DNA of 18,810 bases from CAZEMR01 sp964513465 (GTDB taxonomy: Bacteria > Bacteroidota > Ignavibacteria > Kapaibacteriales > UBA2268): the NCBI GenBank assembly GCA_964513465.1, contig CAZEMR010000057.1:1-18810 (forward strand), written 5' to 3'. The notes under the pieces were generated by a model. It did no database searches. It was not told where the DNA came from and was given only the letters and a program-made list of their open reading frames with translations. Position 1 is the stretch's first letter. The number at the start of each line of letters is the position of its first letter. Below are positions 8,601-17,318 of this stretch, one piece after another. The position numbers and the translations under genes are program-made.

Positions 8601-10264
8601 TCCGCGGGGTGATTACCGGCCCGACCTTCCTGATGCAGTCGGTCATGCTCGCATTCGAAGAGGATGATTTCTCGCTCGATATCGTTCCCGACGAGGGCAT
8701 CTGGATCAGCCGCATTCAGGCCCTGCATAATTATATGCGCTATCGGGTGAGCATATCCACCGCCATCGGCAAGCACTACGATCTGCAGCTCGTGCTTCGC
8801 GAAAATCTGAAGGCGGCTTCGGTCATCGAATCGGTCTTCTGGCTGGTGGCGGTGGCCAATTATCCCTACGGGCCGCGGATATTGCCCCAGCTTGGTTGCT
8901 GCCGCCCCGAGATCGAGGCGCGGTCGCTGCAATACATCGGCGATCTGACGGTCTGGGAGCGCATCCGGCAATTTTCGGGTATTCAGCGCTCGGCGATGGA
9001 ATCGCCGCTGGCGAGCGAATGGCGGAATATGTTCGTCGAGGCAATGGCCGCATTCTATAAGGGCTGGCGCAACAGCGGCTACCAGATAGTGCCGGGCGCG
9101 GTGTCGCCGGGGAATGTGGTGGTGCCCGAGCTTAATTTCCACGAGGGCGCGATTATCTCCTCGCTCACGGGTTGGGAATATTATAAAAATAAATTGTCGC
9201 TTATCGGGCCGATGCTCCGCAATTTCTATAAGCGGACGATTGCGCATTATCCCTGGTGCCGCAGCTTTCTGAATACCGACTGGATATTCGATGCCTGCAT
9301 GGAGGCCTTCGAACCCGATTTTGCTCTCACATTTCTGAATGAGTTAAAAAATGATTTATCCGGCCGATCCATGCTCTGCCCGGACGGACGCGAGCTGGCG
9401 GCACATCTGGAGGATTACCTCGCGCGGCTTGGCGAGCACTTCTATACTCCGCTTTCGCTATTGAAGGCTGCCGACCGATACGATTCGTGGATATCGATCA
9501 ATCCCAATGCTTCGGCTGCGGCACGCGAGCAGACCATCCGCGAGCTATACAGGCTTTATCGACTCGATCGCTATCCGGAGATTGTCCGCTATTATATATA
9601 TAGAACCACATATTTTGCAAATTCGGAAAAAGATGTCGTAGCGGCTTTTGACAAATTGCTCGGCAAAATGTCCGCTGATGTCTCGACCCCGGCGACTCAT
9701 CTGATCGAGCTCAGCGACCTGCAATCGGTAATCACCGCCCATGACGACAAAGAGGTCTTCAGCCGCATGGTATTCCCGCAATACCGTCCAGAGCGCCGCA
9801 TCCGCATACTCAAGGTCGGCGAGCGCGATCAGGTGGTGGTCAATACCTCGATATCCGACAAAACCGGCGCGAAGTTCACCATACGCGAGCCGATAGAACC
9901 CGCGGAAATCGGCCATTTATACAGATTATTCGTCAACGAAAATTATCCCAAAACCGTATCCACCGACGATCGCCACCTTGTGGTGCTGGATTCGCACGAC
10001 CGAATTGTGGGCGGCCTTAGCTGGCGCGAACAGGAGGACGACTCCGTGCTGCTCGACGGCACAGTGGTGGCAGGCACTCTGAAGGGCCGGGGGATCGGCT
10101 CGGCGATGATCGAGGATTTCTGCATGAGGATGGCCCAGGCTGGCAAAGAGGTAATCAAGACGCATTATTTCCTGCGGGAATTCTATCTCTCGCTGGGCTT
10201 CCATGTCGATAAAAAATACGGCGCACTGGTAAAATTCCTCAGCGCCTCGGACGCTAAGCCCTGA
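5642..10264 (+). CDS. Giant fusion: AMP-forming acyl-CoA-synthetase-like domain + unassigned helical region + GNAT acetyltransferase
   Basis: About 1540 residues from the ATG at 5642 (a TTG at 5633 is also possible; neither has a strong Shine-Dalgarno). Residues about 95-640 are an adenylate-forming domain: TSGSTGRPKG (266-275), GFGMTEATGG (419-428), TGD (493-495), then DRIKDIYKNNKGQTIAPQ (509-526). This is the long-chain acyl-CoA synthetase layout. The final motif reads ELTAKGSYKRK (610-620), where such enzymes usually have a lysine six residues after the LT pair begins; here it is Ser616. Residues about 700-1400 are long, mostly helical and unassigned, with a HEAT-like stretch near 780-840. 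Residues about 1412-1540 are a GNAT fold with the acetyl-CoA loop KGRGIGSAM (1481-1489). Probably cytosolic, as no signal or membrane segment is seen. The domains are firm; the reaction, substrate and role are unknown. Confidence 0.88.
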   Translation: MPEDISRLGSLLAEWIYTTAPGRPALAQNILGSAQSLAQENAFDHRNKDTWRRFLDLTGRPDFLSALSDANARNDWAETVFVIIRNINYNTREMFDRAAADNPGQILFQDMSASTPLVWSYEQTRRHVREIAAVMYSMRPESPRVAIWSENSVESASCDIACLCYDILVSPLNTHFGESELEEIFRMLDINIVVADTADRMKKLLKLRNESGLDFDILTTARIPTDADDVYFLGELCKKMGIDEIAEILSRRRQMPIDEVCTVMFTSGSTGRPKGISFSQYNLITKRFARAAAVPQVGENEVMLCYLPLFHTFGRYLEMMGAIFWRATYVMAGNPSAETLLELFPKVNPTIFISIPLRWAQLYDRAIEKMDTSADESTQLRQLRLVVGGRLKWGLSAAGYLDPRVFNFFEKNNIYICSGFGMTEATGGITMTPPGAYIDNTNGIPLPGIYVELGEMGEMQLRGHYLARYYEDSPIGSRIPFPESAEADWKLATGDIFRRLGNGYYEIIDRIKDIYKNNKGQTIAPQRVEKKFLNVPGIKRTFLVGDGRPYNVLFIVPDYDDVVLRAYEGPDNIREYFHQITNSANSDLAPYERVINFTLLDRDFSVDHDELTAKGSYKRKNIEHNFREMIDKLYEKDHAELSVAGLRIIIPRWLFRDMGILEDDLVAAPGGIFNKSDNSFLKITQNSKSHTYIIGHLEYTLAAHEFNLGTFARQPRLWAGNPSLAAFCPCKEGWDTRTDGINTLVLLPLDRDTDVAGFQPNVRSVRSQQLITVNELLTAALFMDAPLARAAIEKLEDYLGESGPRIVDIIRSRIQALARHPEEDIRCMAYRVLLLDDPDPDYSSAFPAFIKSGLTFLNERSVGEIAANKLERRRLEALRQRLYSYRTQLDWPASDITNKQFEKIFRLLVNFATNNPEYYNSVRAELASWILHRADPLLSESAEKYFTELYLTYENGLENRSPKYSRSEWDRCLVFEDGLSDTEITRIRGVITGPTFLMQSVMLAFEEDDFSLDIVPDEGIWISRIQALHNYMRYRVSISTAIGKHYDLQLVLRENLKAASVIESVFWLVAVANYPYGPRILPQLGCCRPEIEARSLQYIGDLTVWERIRQFSGIQRSAMESPLASEWRNMFVEAMAAFYKGWRNSGYQIVPGAVSPGNVVVPELNFHEGAIISSLTGWEYYKNKLSLIGPMLRNFYKRTIAHYPWCRSFLNTDWIFDACMEAFEPDFALTFLNELKNDLSGRSMLCPDGRELAAHLEDYLARLGEHFYTPLSLLKAADRYDSWISINPNASAAAREQTIRELYRLYRLDRYPEIVRYYIYRTTYFANSEKDVVAAFDKLLGKMSADVSTPATHLIELSDLQSVITAHDDKEVFSRMVFPQYRPERRIRILKVGERDQVVVNTSISDKTGAKFTIREPIEPAEIGHLYRLFVNENYPKTVSTDDRHLVVLDSHDRIVGGLSWREQEDDSVLLDGTVVAGTLKGRGIGSAMIEDFCMRMAQAGKEVIKTHYFLREFYLSLGFHVDKKYGALVKFLSASDAKP

Positions 10265-10350
10265 ATCGGCGGCGGCATAGGTTAATCAGCTTATTTTACT
10301 GAAATTATAAAATTATTTGCATCTTTTTTCCGATTTATGTGTCATTATAT

Positions 10351-10360
10351 TGGAGAAAGG
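10351..10360 (+). promoter_or_regulatory. Strong Shine-Dalgarno placed for a leader frame, not the sigma gene
   Basis: The run TGGAGAAAGG directly precedes the ATG at 10361. It is 24 bases upstream of the sigma factor's ATG at 10385, too far to serve it directly. Nothing similar lies just before 10385. Confidence 0.5.
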
Positions 10361-10381
10361 ATGCAATTTTATTTATGGTAA
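10361..10381 (+). CDS. Six-codon leader frame (MQFYLW-stop) before the sigma gene
   Basis: An ATG with the best ribosome site in this spacer opens a frame of six codons ending in TAA at 10379-10381. The sigma factor's ATG follows three bases later in the same frame. It could feed ribosomes to the sigma gene by termination and restart, or be a regulatory leader peptide. It is too short to support from coding statistics, so it rests on the ribosome site and spacing alone. Confidence 0.35.
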   Translation: MQFYLW

Positions 10382-10384
10382 CTA

Positions 10385-10945
10385 ATGAAGAATAAATTCA
10401 GCCAATATTCCGACACCCGGCTTGCAGGGATGCTCCGCGAGAAGCGAAAGATCGCCGAAGCGGCATTCACCGAGCTTTACGACCGCCATGCGGCAAAGGT
10501 GCACACCTACTGCGCGTGTATGCTGGGGAGCCGCGACGAGGCTGCCGATATTCTTCAGGAGACCTTCATCCGCTTCCATAAATACGCTCAAAAGAAGGAT
10601 GTGCTCGAAAATGTTTCCGGATATATAATTACGATTTCGCGGAATTTGTGTCTGAATCATATCCGGAATAACCGCCGCACGGTGCCCATTGGGGAGATGG
10701 ACTTCGCCGGCGACGACGGCATCCGATACGAGGAAAAGGAGACATTCGATATGATAATGACGGCTATCGATCTGCTCGACGAGAAATATCGCGAGCCGTT
10801 CATACTGCGCGAGTTCGACGGACTGGCATATCAGGAAATCGCCGATATATGCGATCTTTCGCTGTCGAACGCAAAGTCGCGGGTCGCGCGGGCGCGGCAT
10901 CAGCTTGCGAATGTGCTCGATCCGTACATGAAAAATAAATATTGA
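10385..10945 (+). CDS. ECF (sigma-70 family) RNA polymerase sigma factor
   Basis: A 186-residue extracytoplasmic-function sigma factor. Region 2 covers about residues 24-95, including ELYDRHAAKVHTY and DEAADILQETFIRFHKY, followed by GYIITISRNLCLNHIR. Region 4 covers about 120-178, with LDEKYREPFILREFDGLAYQEIA and the helix-turn-helix segment CDLSLSNAKSRVARAR. There is no region 1.1 or 3, as usual for ECF factors. It is followed 28 bp later by the anti-sigma gene. Such pairs are normally co-transcribed and often autoregulated; I could not identify the promoter. The target genes are unknown, though the following lipoprotein is an obvious candidate. Confidence 0.93.
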   Translation: MKNKFSQYSDTRLAGMLREKRKIAEAAFTELYDRHAAKVHTYCACMLGSRDEAADILQETFIRFHKYAQKKDVLENVSGYIITISRNLCLNHIRNNRRTVPIGEMDFAGDDGIRYEEKETFDMIMTAIDLLDEKYREPFILREFDGLAYQEIADICDLSLSNAKSRVARARHQLANVLDPYMKNKY

Positions 10946-10973
10946 TTTTTGTTAATTTTATAGATTCAATAAA

Positions 10974-12194
10974 ATGGAAAAACACGAAATACTCAGCCAA
11001 TACCTCGACGGCGAACTCGGCCAGGCAGAAGAGCAGAAGCTGTTCTACCGGCTGGCCACCGACGACGAAATGCGCCGGGAATTCTCGAATATGATAACAA
11101 TCGGGCGCTCGATACGCAGCAATTCGCACCGCTTTGCGCCGCCAGCGGCAGTGACTGCCTCCGTATTCTCCGAGCTGGGCTATAAGGCGCCGGTCGGGGG
11201 AGCAGCTATGGGCGCGGCAATCCCCGCATTTTTCAGCAAATATTCCCAGGCGATATACAGCGGGCTGGCATCGGCGGCGGCCACCGCAATCGTGATGCTT
11301 ATGCTGCTTTGGCCCGGCGATCAGCCCGCGGCCAGCCTCGCATCCGGCGAAGCTCCGGCGCGGCCTGTGGTCGAATCCACGGCTCCGGCCAGCGAGAGCG
11401 ATATATATATATCCGATAATATTTCCGGAGAAATCAAATCCGAAACTCCTGAATCTAAAACAACAATTACAAATAAAACTCAAAAAACGGCTTCGGATTC
11501 GAAGGCCGCGGCGGGTTTCACGATTGATGAAGATTTAGCTGACAATGATATTGATTATAATCAAATTGGAATATCCGGGATGCACGGTTCGCCGCTTTCG
11601 GCAGAGAATCTCGATTACAATAATGATATATCAAAAATTGCGGACTTCAACCCGCCCGCGCCGGTTGCAGCTCTGTCGCTGTTCCCGGAAAAGCCGCGCC
11701 AATCGTCCAATCCCGTGCGCATATCGATGGAATACCGCGGATCGCAGTACTGGTCTGTGCCCGAGCCGGCGGTTTATCCCGCGAAATTTGCCAAATTCAA
11801 CAATAATGCAATCACACTTTTCTGGCAGGTTAATGACAATTTCTCGGTCGGGCCGGAGCTGAGGCAGGAGAATTTCTATCAGGAATTCACCGGACTCGAC
11901 GCACTGGGCAAGGAAACCGTATATAAACAGCAGCCCAACTTCACATCCTTCGGCTTATCAATGAGATACGCGCTGAAGGACATCGGGGTGGTGCACCCGA
12001 TCGGCCAGTTCACTCTGGGCGGCAATGCATCGGGCGCGCTTGGCCGGGTCATGGCCGGACTGGTATATAATCCCACGCCGAACGTTTCGTTCATAATCGG
12101 AGGCGAATACAGCGTGCTATTGTATCGGCATCAGGGCGGGCTTTTCGATTCGCAGAAATTCGGCCTGAATTATGGCGTTGCATATAATTTCTAA
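10974..12194 (+). CDS. Anti-sigma factor with one membrane helix and a C-terminal beta-barrel-like domain
   Basis: A 406-residue protein directly after the ECF sigma gene. Residues 1-50 are RseA-like (LSQYLDGELGQAEEQKLF, then a LATDDEMRREF segment) and have no HxxxCxxC zinc motif. One hydrophobic helix lies at about 95-113. A polar, low-complexity linker runs to about 245. Residues 247-406 show about eight alternating amphipathic strands separated by short turns, ending in YNF; a terminal aromatic residue is the usual outer-membrane-barrel sorting signal. The expected topology is cytoplasmic N-terminus, inner-membrane helix, periplasmic linker, then a barrel in or near the outer membrane. Placement as the sigma partner rests on gene order and the N-terminal motif; the barrel is my reading of the strand pattern. 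There is no visible Shine-Dalgarno. Confidence 0.8.
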   Translation: MEKHEILSQYLDGELGQAEEQKLFYRLATDDEMRREFSNMITIGRSIRSNSHRFAPPAAVTASVFSELGYKAPVGGAAMGAAIPAFFSKYSQAIYSGLASAAATAIVMLMLLWPGDQPAASLASGEAPARPVVESTAPASESDIYISDNISGEIKSETPESKTTITNKTQKTASDSKAAAGFTIDEDLADNDIDYNQIGISGMHGSPLSAENLDYNNDISKIADFNPPAPVAALSLFPEKPRQSSNPVRISMEYRGSQYWSVPEPAVYPAKFAKFNNNAITLFWQVNDNFSVGPELRQENFYQEFTGLDALGKETVYKQQPNFTSFGLSMRYALKDIGVVHPIGQFTLGGNASGALGRVMAGLVYNPTPNVSFIIGGEYSVLLYRHQGGLFDSQKFGLNYGVAYNF

Positions 12195-12219
12195 AAAATA
12201 TATATTTCGGAGAAAAATC

Positions 12220-12810
12220 ATGAATAAAATCTTTATCATAACGGGCGCGCTTCTGATCATGCTTTTTGCGGTCTCCTGCGATAACCAGCTCGGGCTGGAG
12301 CCAAACGCATTGGTTGAGACCCGCGACTACTTCCCCATGCACGTGGGCGACGAGTGGAACTACCAATTCAACGGGTCGCAAAGCTATGAACTGAACGTTA
12401 TGGTCACCGGGACTGAAACCTTCGGCGCGCATGAATACTTTGTTTTCCGCTATACCACCCAGAATACATGGCAGACGTATTATCAATACTTCCGCAAGGA
12501 AGGCCGCGACCGCGTTTATAAATATCAGAATGGAGTCGATATGCTGCATATCGACTTCGATCGCTCCGAAAACGACTCGGCCTCGTGGCGCAACAGCGGC
12601 TATGTCAATCTCAACCAGAGCGAGGACAACCGCAAATCCGCGGGATTCGATAATTGCATTACAGTTGAATACGATGCGCAGGATACATACAGCTCGCGCA
12701 TAAGCGAGATATATGCGCCTGGCGTGGGACTCGTCAAGCGCCAAAGCGGGGCGGGCATATTATTATTCATTGATGCGAAAATCGATGGCCGCAAAGTGGA
12801 ATTCGAATAA
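12220..12810 (+). CDS. Predicted lipoprotein, third gene of the sigma cluster
   Basis: A 196-residue protein from the ATG at 12220, chosen for its upstream CGGAGA (12208-12213) and because it gives a complete lipoprotein signal: hydrophobic core, then FAVSC with Cys20. The frame extends upstream to 12172, but that overlaps the anti-sigma gene and would bury the signal. The mature part resembles secreted proteins with a YFPMHVGDEWNY opening and a IYAPGVGLVKR segment near the end, seen in many FCB lipoproteins of unknown function. It is probably beta-rich. The gap to the anti-sigma stop is 25 bp, so the two are likely co-transcribed. It might be the signal-sensing partner or simply a target of the sigma factor. 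Confidence 0.85.
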   Translation: MNKIFIITGALLIMLFAVSCDNQLGLEPNALVETRDYFPMHVGDEWNYQFNGSQSYELNVMVTGTETFGAHEYFVFRYTTQNTWQTYYQYFRKEGRDRVYKYQNGVDMLHIDFDRSENDSASWRNSGYVNLNQSEDNRKSAGFDNCITVEYDAQDTYSSRISEIYAPGVGLVKRQSGAGILLFIDAKIDGRKVEFE

Positions 12811-12837
12811 ATATATATAATATCAAAGAATTAGGTG

Positions 12838-12864
12838 AAGCGCTCCAGATGGGGCGCTTTTTTT
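12838..12864 (+). terminator. Rho-independent terminator of the sigma/anti-sigma/lipoprotein operon
   Basis: AAGCGCTCC (12838-12846) pairs with GGGGCGCTT (12851-12859), including one G-T pair, across an AGAT loop. Seven T follow from 12858. It lies 28 bp after the lipoprotein stop. Confidence 0.9.
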
Positions 12865-12883
12865 ATGTGTAATTAAATTCCCC

Positions 12884-12916
12884 AAAAAAAAGGCGGTCCC
12901 ATGATCCGGGGCCGCC
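12884..12916 (-). terminator. Rho-independent terminator of the antiporter/M16 operon
   Basis: Read on the minus strand, 12916-12908 pairs with 12900-12892 (GGCGG/CCGCC core with three further G-C pairs) around a 7-base loop. It is followed by eight T (12891-12884 as A on the plus strand). It faces the plus-strand terminator 20 bp away, so the two convergent operons are insulated from each other. Confidence 0.9.
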
Positions 12917-12940
12917 CTGATATTTACAGCATTTTATGCT

Positions 12941-14497
12941 TTATTTCTTTGCGATTACCCGTCCGACGGTTTTTTCGAACATCTGATCGACCGGAACAAT
13001 TATCACATTTTCCGCCTTGATATCCAGCGGATATTCGGCGATCACCTGATCCTCGGCGATCACTGCGTCGGGCTTCGGAGTTTCGTAGCTTATGGGGCTG
13101 GGCGCGTTATCGACCAGCCGGCTCTTGAAGTCCTCGGCGTTATTGGTAACCATTGCAATCTTAATATTCTGATAATTCAGATGGTTGCGGATGGCCTCGT
13201 TCACCTGTTTGCGGGTGAGCGATCTGATCTTATTGCGGAAAAATTCGATATAATCGCCGCCGTCTTCGATGCCGAAGAATTTGCTGTCGAGCTGATAGCC
13301 CAGACGCATCATGGTATTCGGCGCATAATGCAGGGCATATTTATGTAAGAAATCCTGCGTTAATACGAATTCCTCTTCGCTGAGGCCGTTTTCGATTACC
13401 TTCCGCAGCTCGCGGATTGCCGCCCGGAGCGCAAAGTGAGCATGCTCGTGGCGGACTGGCCGTATCCATACTTCGAATATATTGCTGCGGCGGGCATTAT
13501 TCGGGATCGGATTGCGCAGCGAACCGCCATTCAGGAATGGCTCAATGTATGAATAATCGCCGTAGTTCATGCCGCGGGTTTCGCGGATGACCTGATAGAG
13601 GTGGCTGGCCGAATTGCGATGCTGGCCGAACCATGAATTGAACAGCGCGAGGGCGAAGAAGTCGTCATCGCCGCGCTGCACATCAATCGGGAAGCCAAAG
13701 CTGATTGCGGTGGCGTCGTTGTCCTTCTCGACGAGCAGGACGTTGAGGCCTTCGATCTTTTCGGGCTGCGTAGCAGCCTTGAGTTCGGGTATGCGCTGGA
13801 CGAGCGACTGAAAATCGACAAACATTTTTTCGGGCAACTCTTTATCGAATCCGCCGCCGGCGCCGATTACGTAATTATCGCGGGTGTAATGATCCTTATA
13901 GAAATTCTTTACATCCTCGAGCGTAATCGACTTCAGGCTTTCGACAGTGCCCTGGGTCAGATGGCCGTAGTTCGTGCCCTCGTATATATAACTATATAGC
14001 GCGGCCTTGCCGAGTTCTTCGTCGCTGGAATAGCGCAGCTCGTTGGCAATATAGCTGATCGTCTCGTCCTTGATGCGCTGGAAGTCCTCCTTGTTAAATG
14101 CCGGATGGAGCATCGCGTCGGTGAATAATTTATAATACTCATCGAGCATATCCTTATGTACGCGCCCGCTGAAGACGGTCATTTCCTTATCGACCTTGAC
14201 TCCGTAATCCGCCGCCATGGGATAAAGCTTATCGATGATTTCCTCATATTTATTATTCTGTGTGGCGCCATTGGCCATTGTCTGGGCGGTCAGCCACGCA
14301 AGGCCTTCCTTGCCCGCGGGGTCGTCCTGGGCGCCCACTCGGAACCAGATGCGGAATGACACAGTGGGGTCTTCCTTGACGGAGACTGTTACTACTCGTT
14401 CGTCCATTGTGGGATATTCTCTTCCCTGGTCGCAGCCGGTCATAAATATTGCTCCTGCGAATAGTGCTATTGCGAATATGATTATACTATTTTTCAT
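12941..14497 (-). CDS. M16-family peptidase-like lipoprotein lacking the zinc site
   Basis: A 518-residue protein with a lipoprotein signal (FMTGC, Cys22) and an M16 (pitrilysin/processing-protease) fold. Where active M16 enzymes have HxxEH, this protein has GLAWLTAQ, so both His and the Glu are replaced (Trp68, Ala71, Gln72 by alignment to its neighbour). It is therefore expected to be inactive, like the non-catalytic partner of a paired M16 complex. The second-half segment RPVRHEHAHFALRA is typical of M16 C-domains. It starts 2 bp after the stop of the active M16 gene, and its Shine-Dalgarno GGAGGT (14506-14511) lies inside that gene's last codons, implying coupled translation. It probably acts in the periplasm or on the outer membrane as a scaffold for its partner. 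Confidence 0.88.
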   Translation of the reverse strand: MKNSIIIFAIALFAGAIFMTGCDQGREYPTMDERVVTVSVKEDPTVSFRIWFRVGAQDDPAGKEGLAWLTAQTMANGATQNNKYEEIIDKLYPMAADYGVKVDKEMTVFSGRVHKDMLDEYYKLFTDAMLHPAFNKEDFQRIKDETISYIANELRYSSDEELGKAALYSYIYEGTNYGHLTQGTVESLKSITLEDVKNFYKDHYTRDNYVIGAGGGFDKELPEKMFVDFQSLVQRIPELKAATQPEKIEGLNVLLVEKDNDATAISFGFPIDVQRGDDDFFALALFNSWFGQHRNSASHLYQVIRETRGMNYGDYSYIEPFLNGGSLRNPIPNNARRSNIFEVWIRPVRHEHAHFALRAAIRELRKVIENGLSEEEFVLTQDFLHKYALHYAPNTMMRLGYQLDSKFFGIEDGGDYIEFFRNKIRSLTRKQVNEAIRNHLNYQNIKIAMVTNNAEDFKSRLVDNAPSPISYETPKPDAVIAEDQVIAEYPLDIKAENVIIVPVDQMFEKTVGRVIAKK

Positions 14498-14499
14498 AA

Positions 14500-15837
<1,338 letters not shown>

Positions 15838-15883
15838 AAATATTTACCTGCTGAATGATTGAACATAAGATATATTGATTGGG

Positions 15884-17182
15884 TTATGTCTTATTCTGCG
15901 AATCAGCCCCGAAATTATTTTCCACCGAGCAGTGCGGGCCGCTGGGTTCGTTGGCGAACAGGCTCGAGGTCGGCGATAGACCTTTCTCCATATATTCGAC
16001 TTCGCCCTGGCGGACACCGGGGGTGCGCATCAGCGCTATCATCATTATAATGCTGGTGGTTAGTATTACAAAAAACAATATCCCCACGCTGAAATTAGCT
16101 ATCTGGTACTGCGCGGGAATCGAGAAGAACAGCAGAATTGTGATAAGTCCCCGCGGCGAAAGGAATATTTCGGGGAATACTTTTGTTTTGAGAAATATTT
16201 TGAAATTAAGATAACGAACCAGATAGAGAATTGCAACAATTATCGTCCCGATCATAATCACACGCCAATCGGCCAATACGGCCAGATTGATCGAAAATCC
16301 GAAGGTGACGAAGAAAAAGGTGCGCACTACGAATGCCGATTCGCCGGTGACTATCTTGAAGTCGCGCGTAACGGAGTCGGCGCTTTTGAAGTCGATAAGC
16401 TCGCGCAGCCGCCCGAAGAAGAACAGCCGGGTGTTGTTCAGCACCAGCCCGAATATGAGGATAATCAATAGCGGCGAAAGATGGAGCTGCTTGCCCAGCG
16501 AATACAAAAGCGCAAGTATGGCCAGCATCAGAAAGAATTTGATGTGGGTTTTAATTTTCGTGAAGAAAAACACCAGCAGGTATGAGCTAAGTATCGAGAC
16601 CACCACGGTGAAGAATATCATCATGATGCCATCCATCGAGAATATCTGCCCGCCCTGGATTACCACAAAATTGAAAAACAAAATCCCCAGAATTTCGGAA
16701 AATGTGGATTCATAAATCAGGAATTCCTTCTTGCCCTCGCTCAGATTATGCACGCTCGGGATGAGCACCGCTGTGCTTACAACCGACAGAGGAATAGCAT
16801 ACACCAGCGAATTGAAAAATGGCTCCTCGCGGAAATACATGATCGCCATGGCAATGCCTATCGAAGAGATGACCAGCACAATGATTGCCAGCACAAAGGA
16901 TTTGCGGATAACGCCCACCTTGTCGCGCGAGAGCTTGAGGTCGACCGCGGCCTCGAGCACGATCATGATAAGGCCGATAATGCCCAGCAGCTCGAGCACG
17001 TTGAATAGAGCGGCTCCGAACTCCAGATCGAAATAGAGGCTGATGTATTTAAGGCCGATGCCGGTGGAGATCAAAAACAAAACGCTGGGAATGCTCGTTT
17101 TGCGCGAGGCCATATCGAATATATAGCTGATCGCTACCAGCAGACTGGCGCCGATAATAACAAGGTATGGATCAAATGCCAT
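15884..17182 (-). CDS. Cation:proton antiporter (CPA superfamily, NhaP/Kef-like)
   Basis: A 432-residue inner-membrane protein with about 11-13 hydrophobic segments, in the CPA1/CPA2 Na+ or K+/H+ exchanger fold. The region corresponding to the first unwound helix reads SVVSTAVLIP (133-142), resembling the STA of Kef-type proteins rather than TDP of NhaP. The core motif reads ESTFSE (158-163), where NhaP-type exchangers have ES-x-F-ND, so Asn-Asp is replaced by Ser162-Glu163. A conserved membrane-facing arginine region (FLSPRGLITILLFF, about residue 350) is present. The last roughly 45 residues are polar and cytoplasmic; there is no RCK domain. It is the first gene of a minus-strand operon with the two M16 genes. 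GGAAAG precedes the ATG. The ion is not predictable from the sequence. Confidence 0.88.
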   Translation of the reverse strand: MAFDPYLVIIGASLLVAISYIFDMASRKTSIPSVLFLISTGIGLKYISLYFDLEFGAALFNVLELLGIIGLIMIVLEAAVDLKLSRDKVGVIRKSFVLAIIVLVISSIGIAMAIMYFREEPFFNSLVYAIPLSVVSTAVLIPSVHNLSEGKKEFLIYESTFSEILGILFFNFVVIQGGQIFSMDGIMMIFFTVVVSILSSYLLVFFFTKIKTHIKFFLMLAILALLYSLGKQLHLSPLLIILIFGLVLNNTRLFFFGRLRELIDFKSADSVTRDFKIVTGESAFVVRTFFFVTFGFSINLAVLADWRVIMIGTIIVAILYLVRYLNFKIFLKTKVFPEIFLSPRGLITILLFFSIPAQYQIANFSVGILFFVILTTSIIMMIALMRTPGVRQGEVEYMEKGLSPTSSLFANEPSGPHCSVENNFGADSQNKT

Positions 17183-17318
17183 AGTCGCTTTCCGAAAATT
17201 AATAAACTTAATATCACGGGGGCCGCAGCTAATTCGTCTTAATGGCTTGCAAACAGCGATCGAAGAGTAAATTTATAAAAATCTGACGAAATAACATCGG
17301 AATATTTTAGATTTTGAT

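Noticed and set aside
8486..9247. 253-residue minus-strand open frame inside the giant fusion gene
   Set aside because: It is antisense to a continuous long coding frame and has no motif or ribosome site of note.
10265..10350. Promoter for the sigma gene and terminator for the giant fusion gene
   Set aside because: I looked for TTTG/TAnnTTTG and ECF-type boxes at proper spacing, and for a stem with T-run, and found nothing convincing.
10800..11483. 227-residue minus-strand open frame across the sigma/anti-sigma junction
   Set aside because: It overlaps two well-supported genes on the other strand and its translation shows no family features.
12172..12219. Upstream ATG for the lipoprotein inside the anti-sigma gene
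   Set aside because: It would add 16 basic and polar residues before the lipoprotein signal, and the ATG at 12220 has a good ribosome site.
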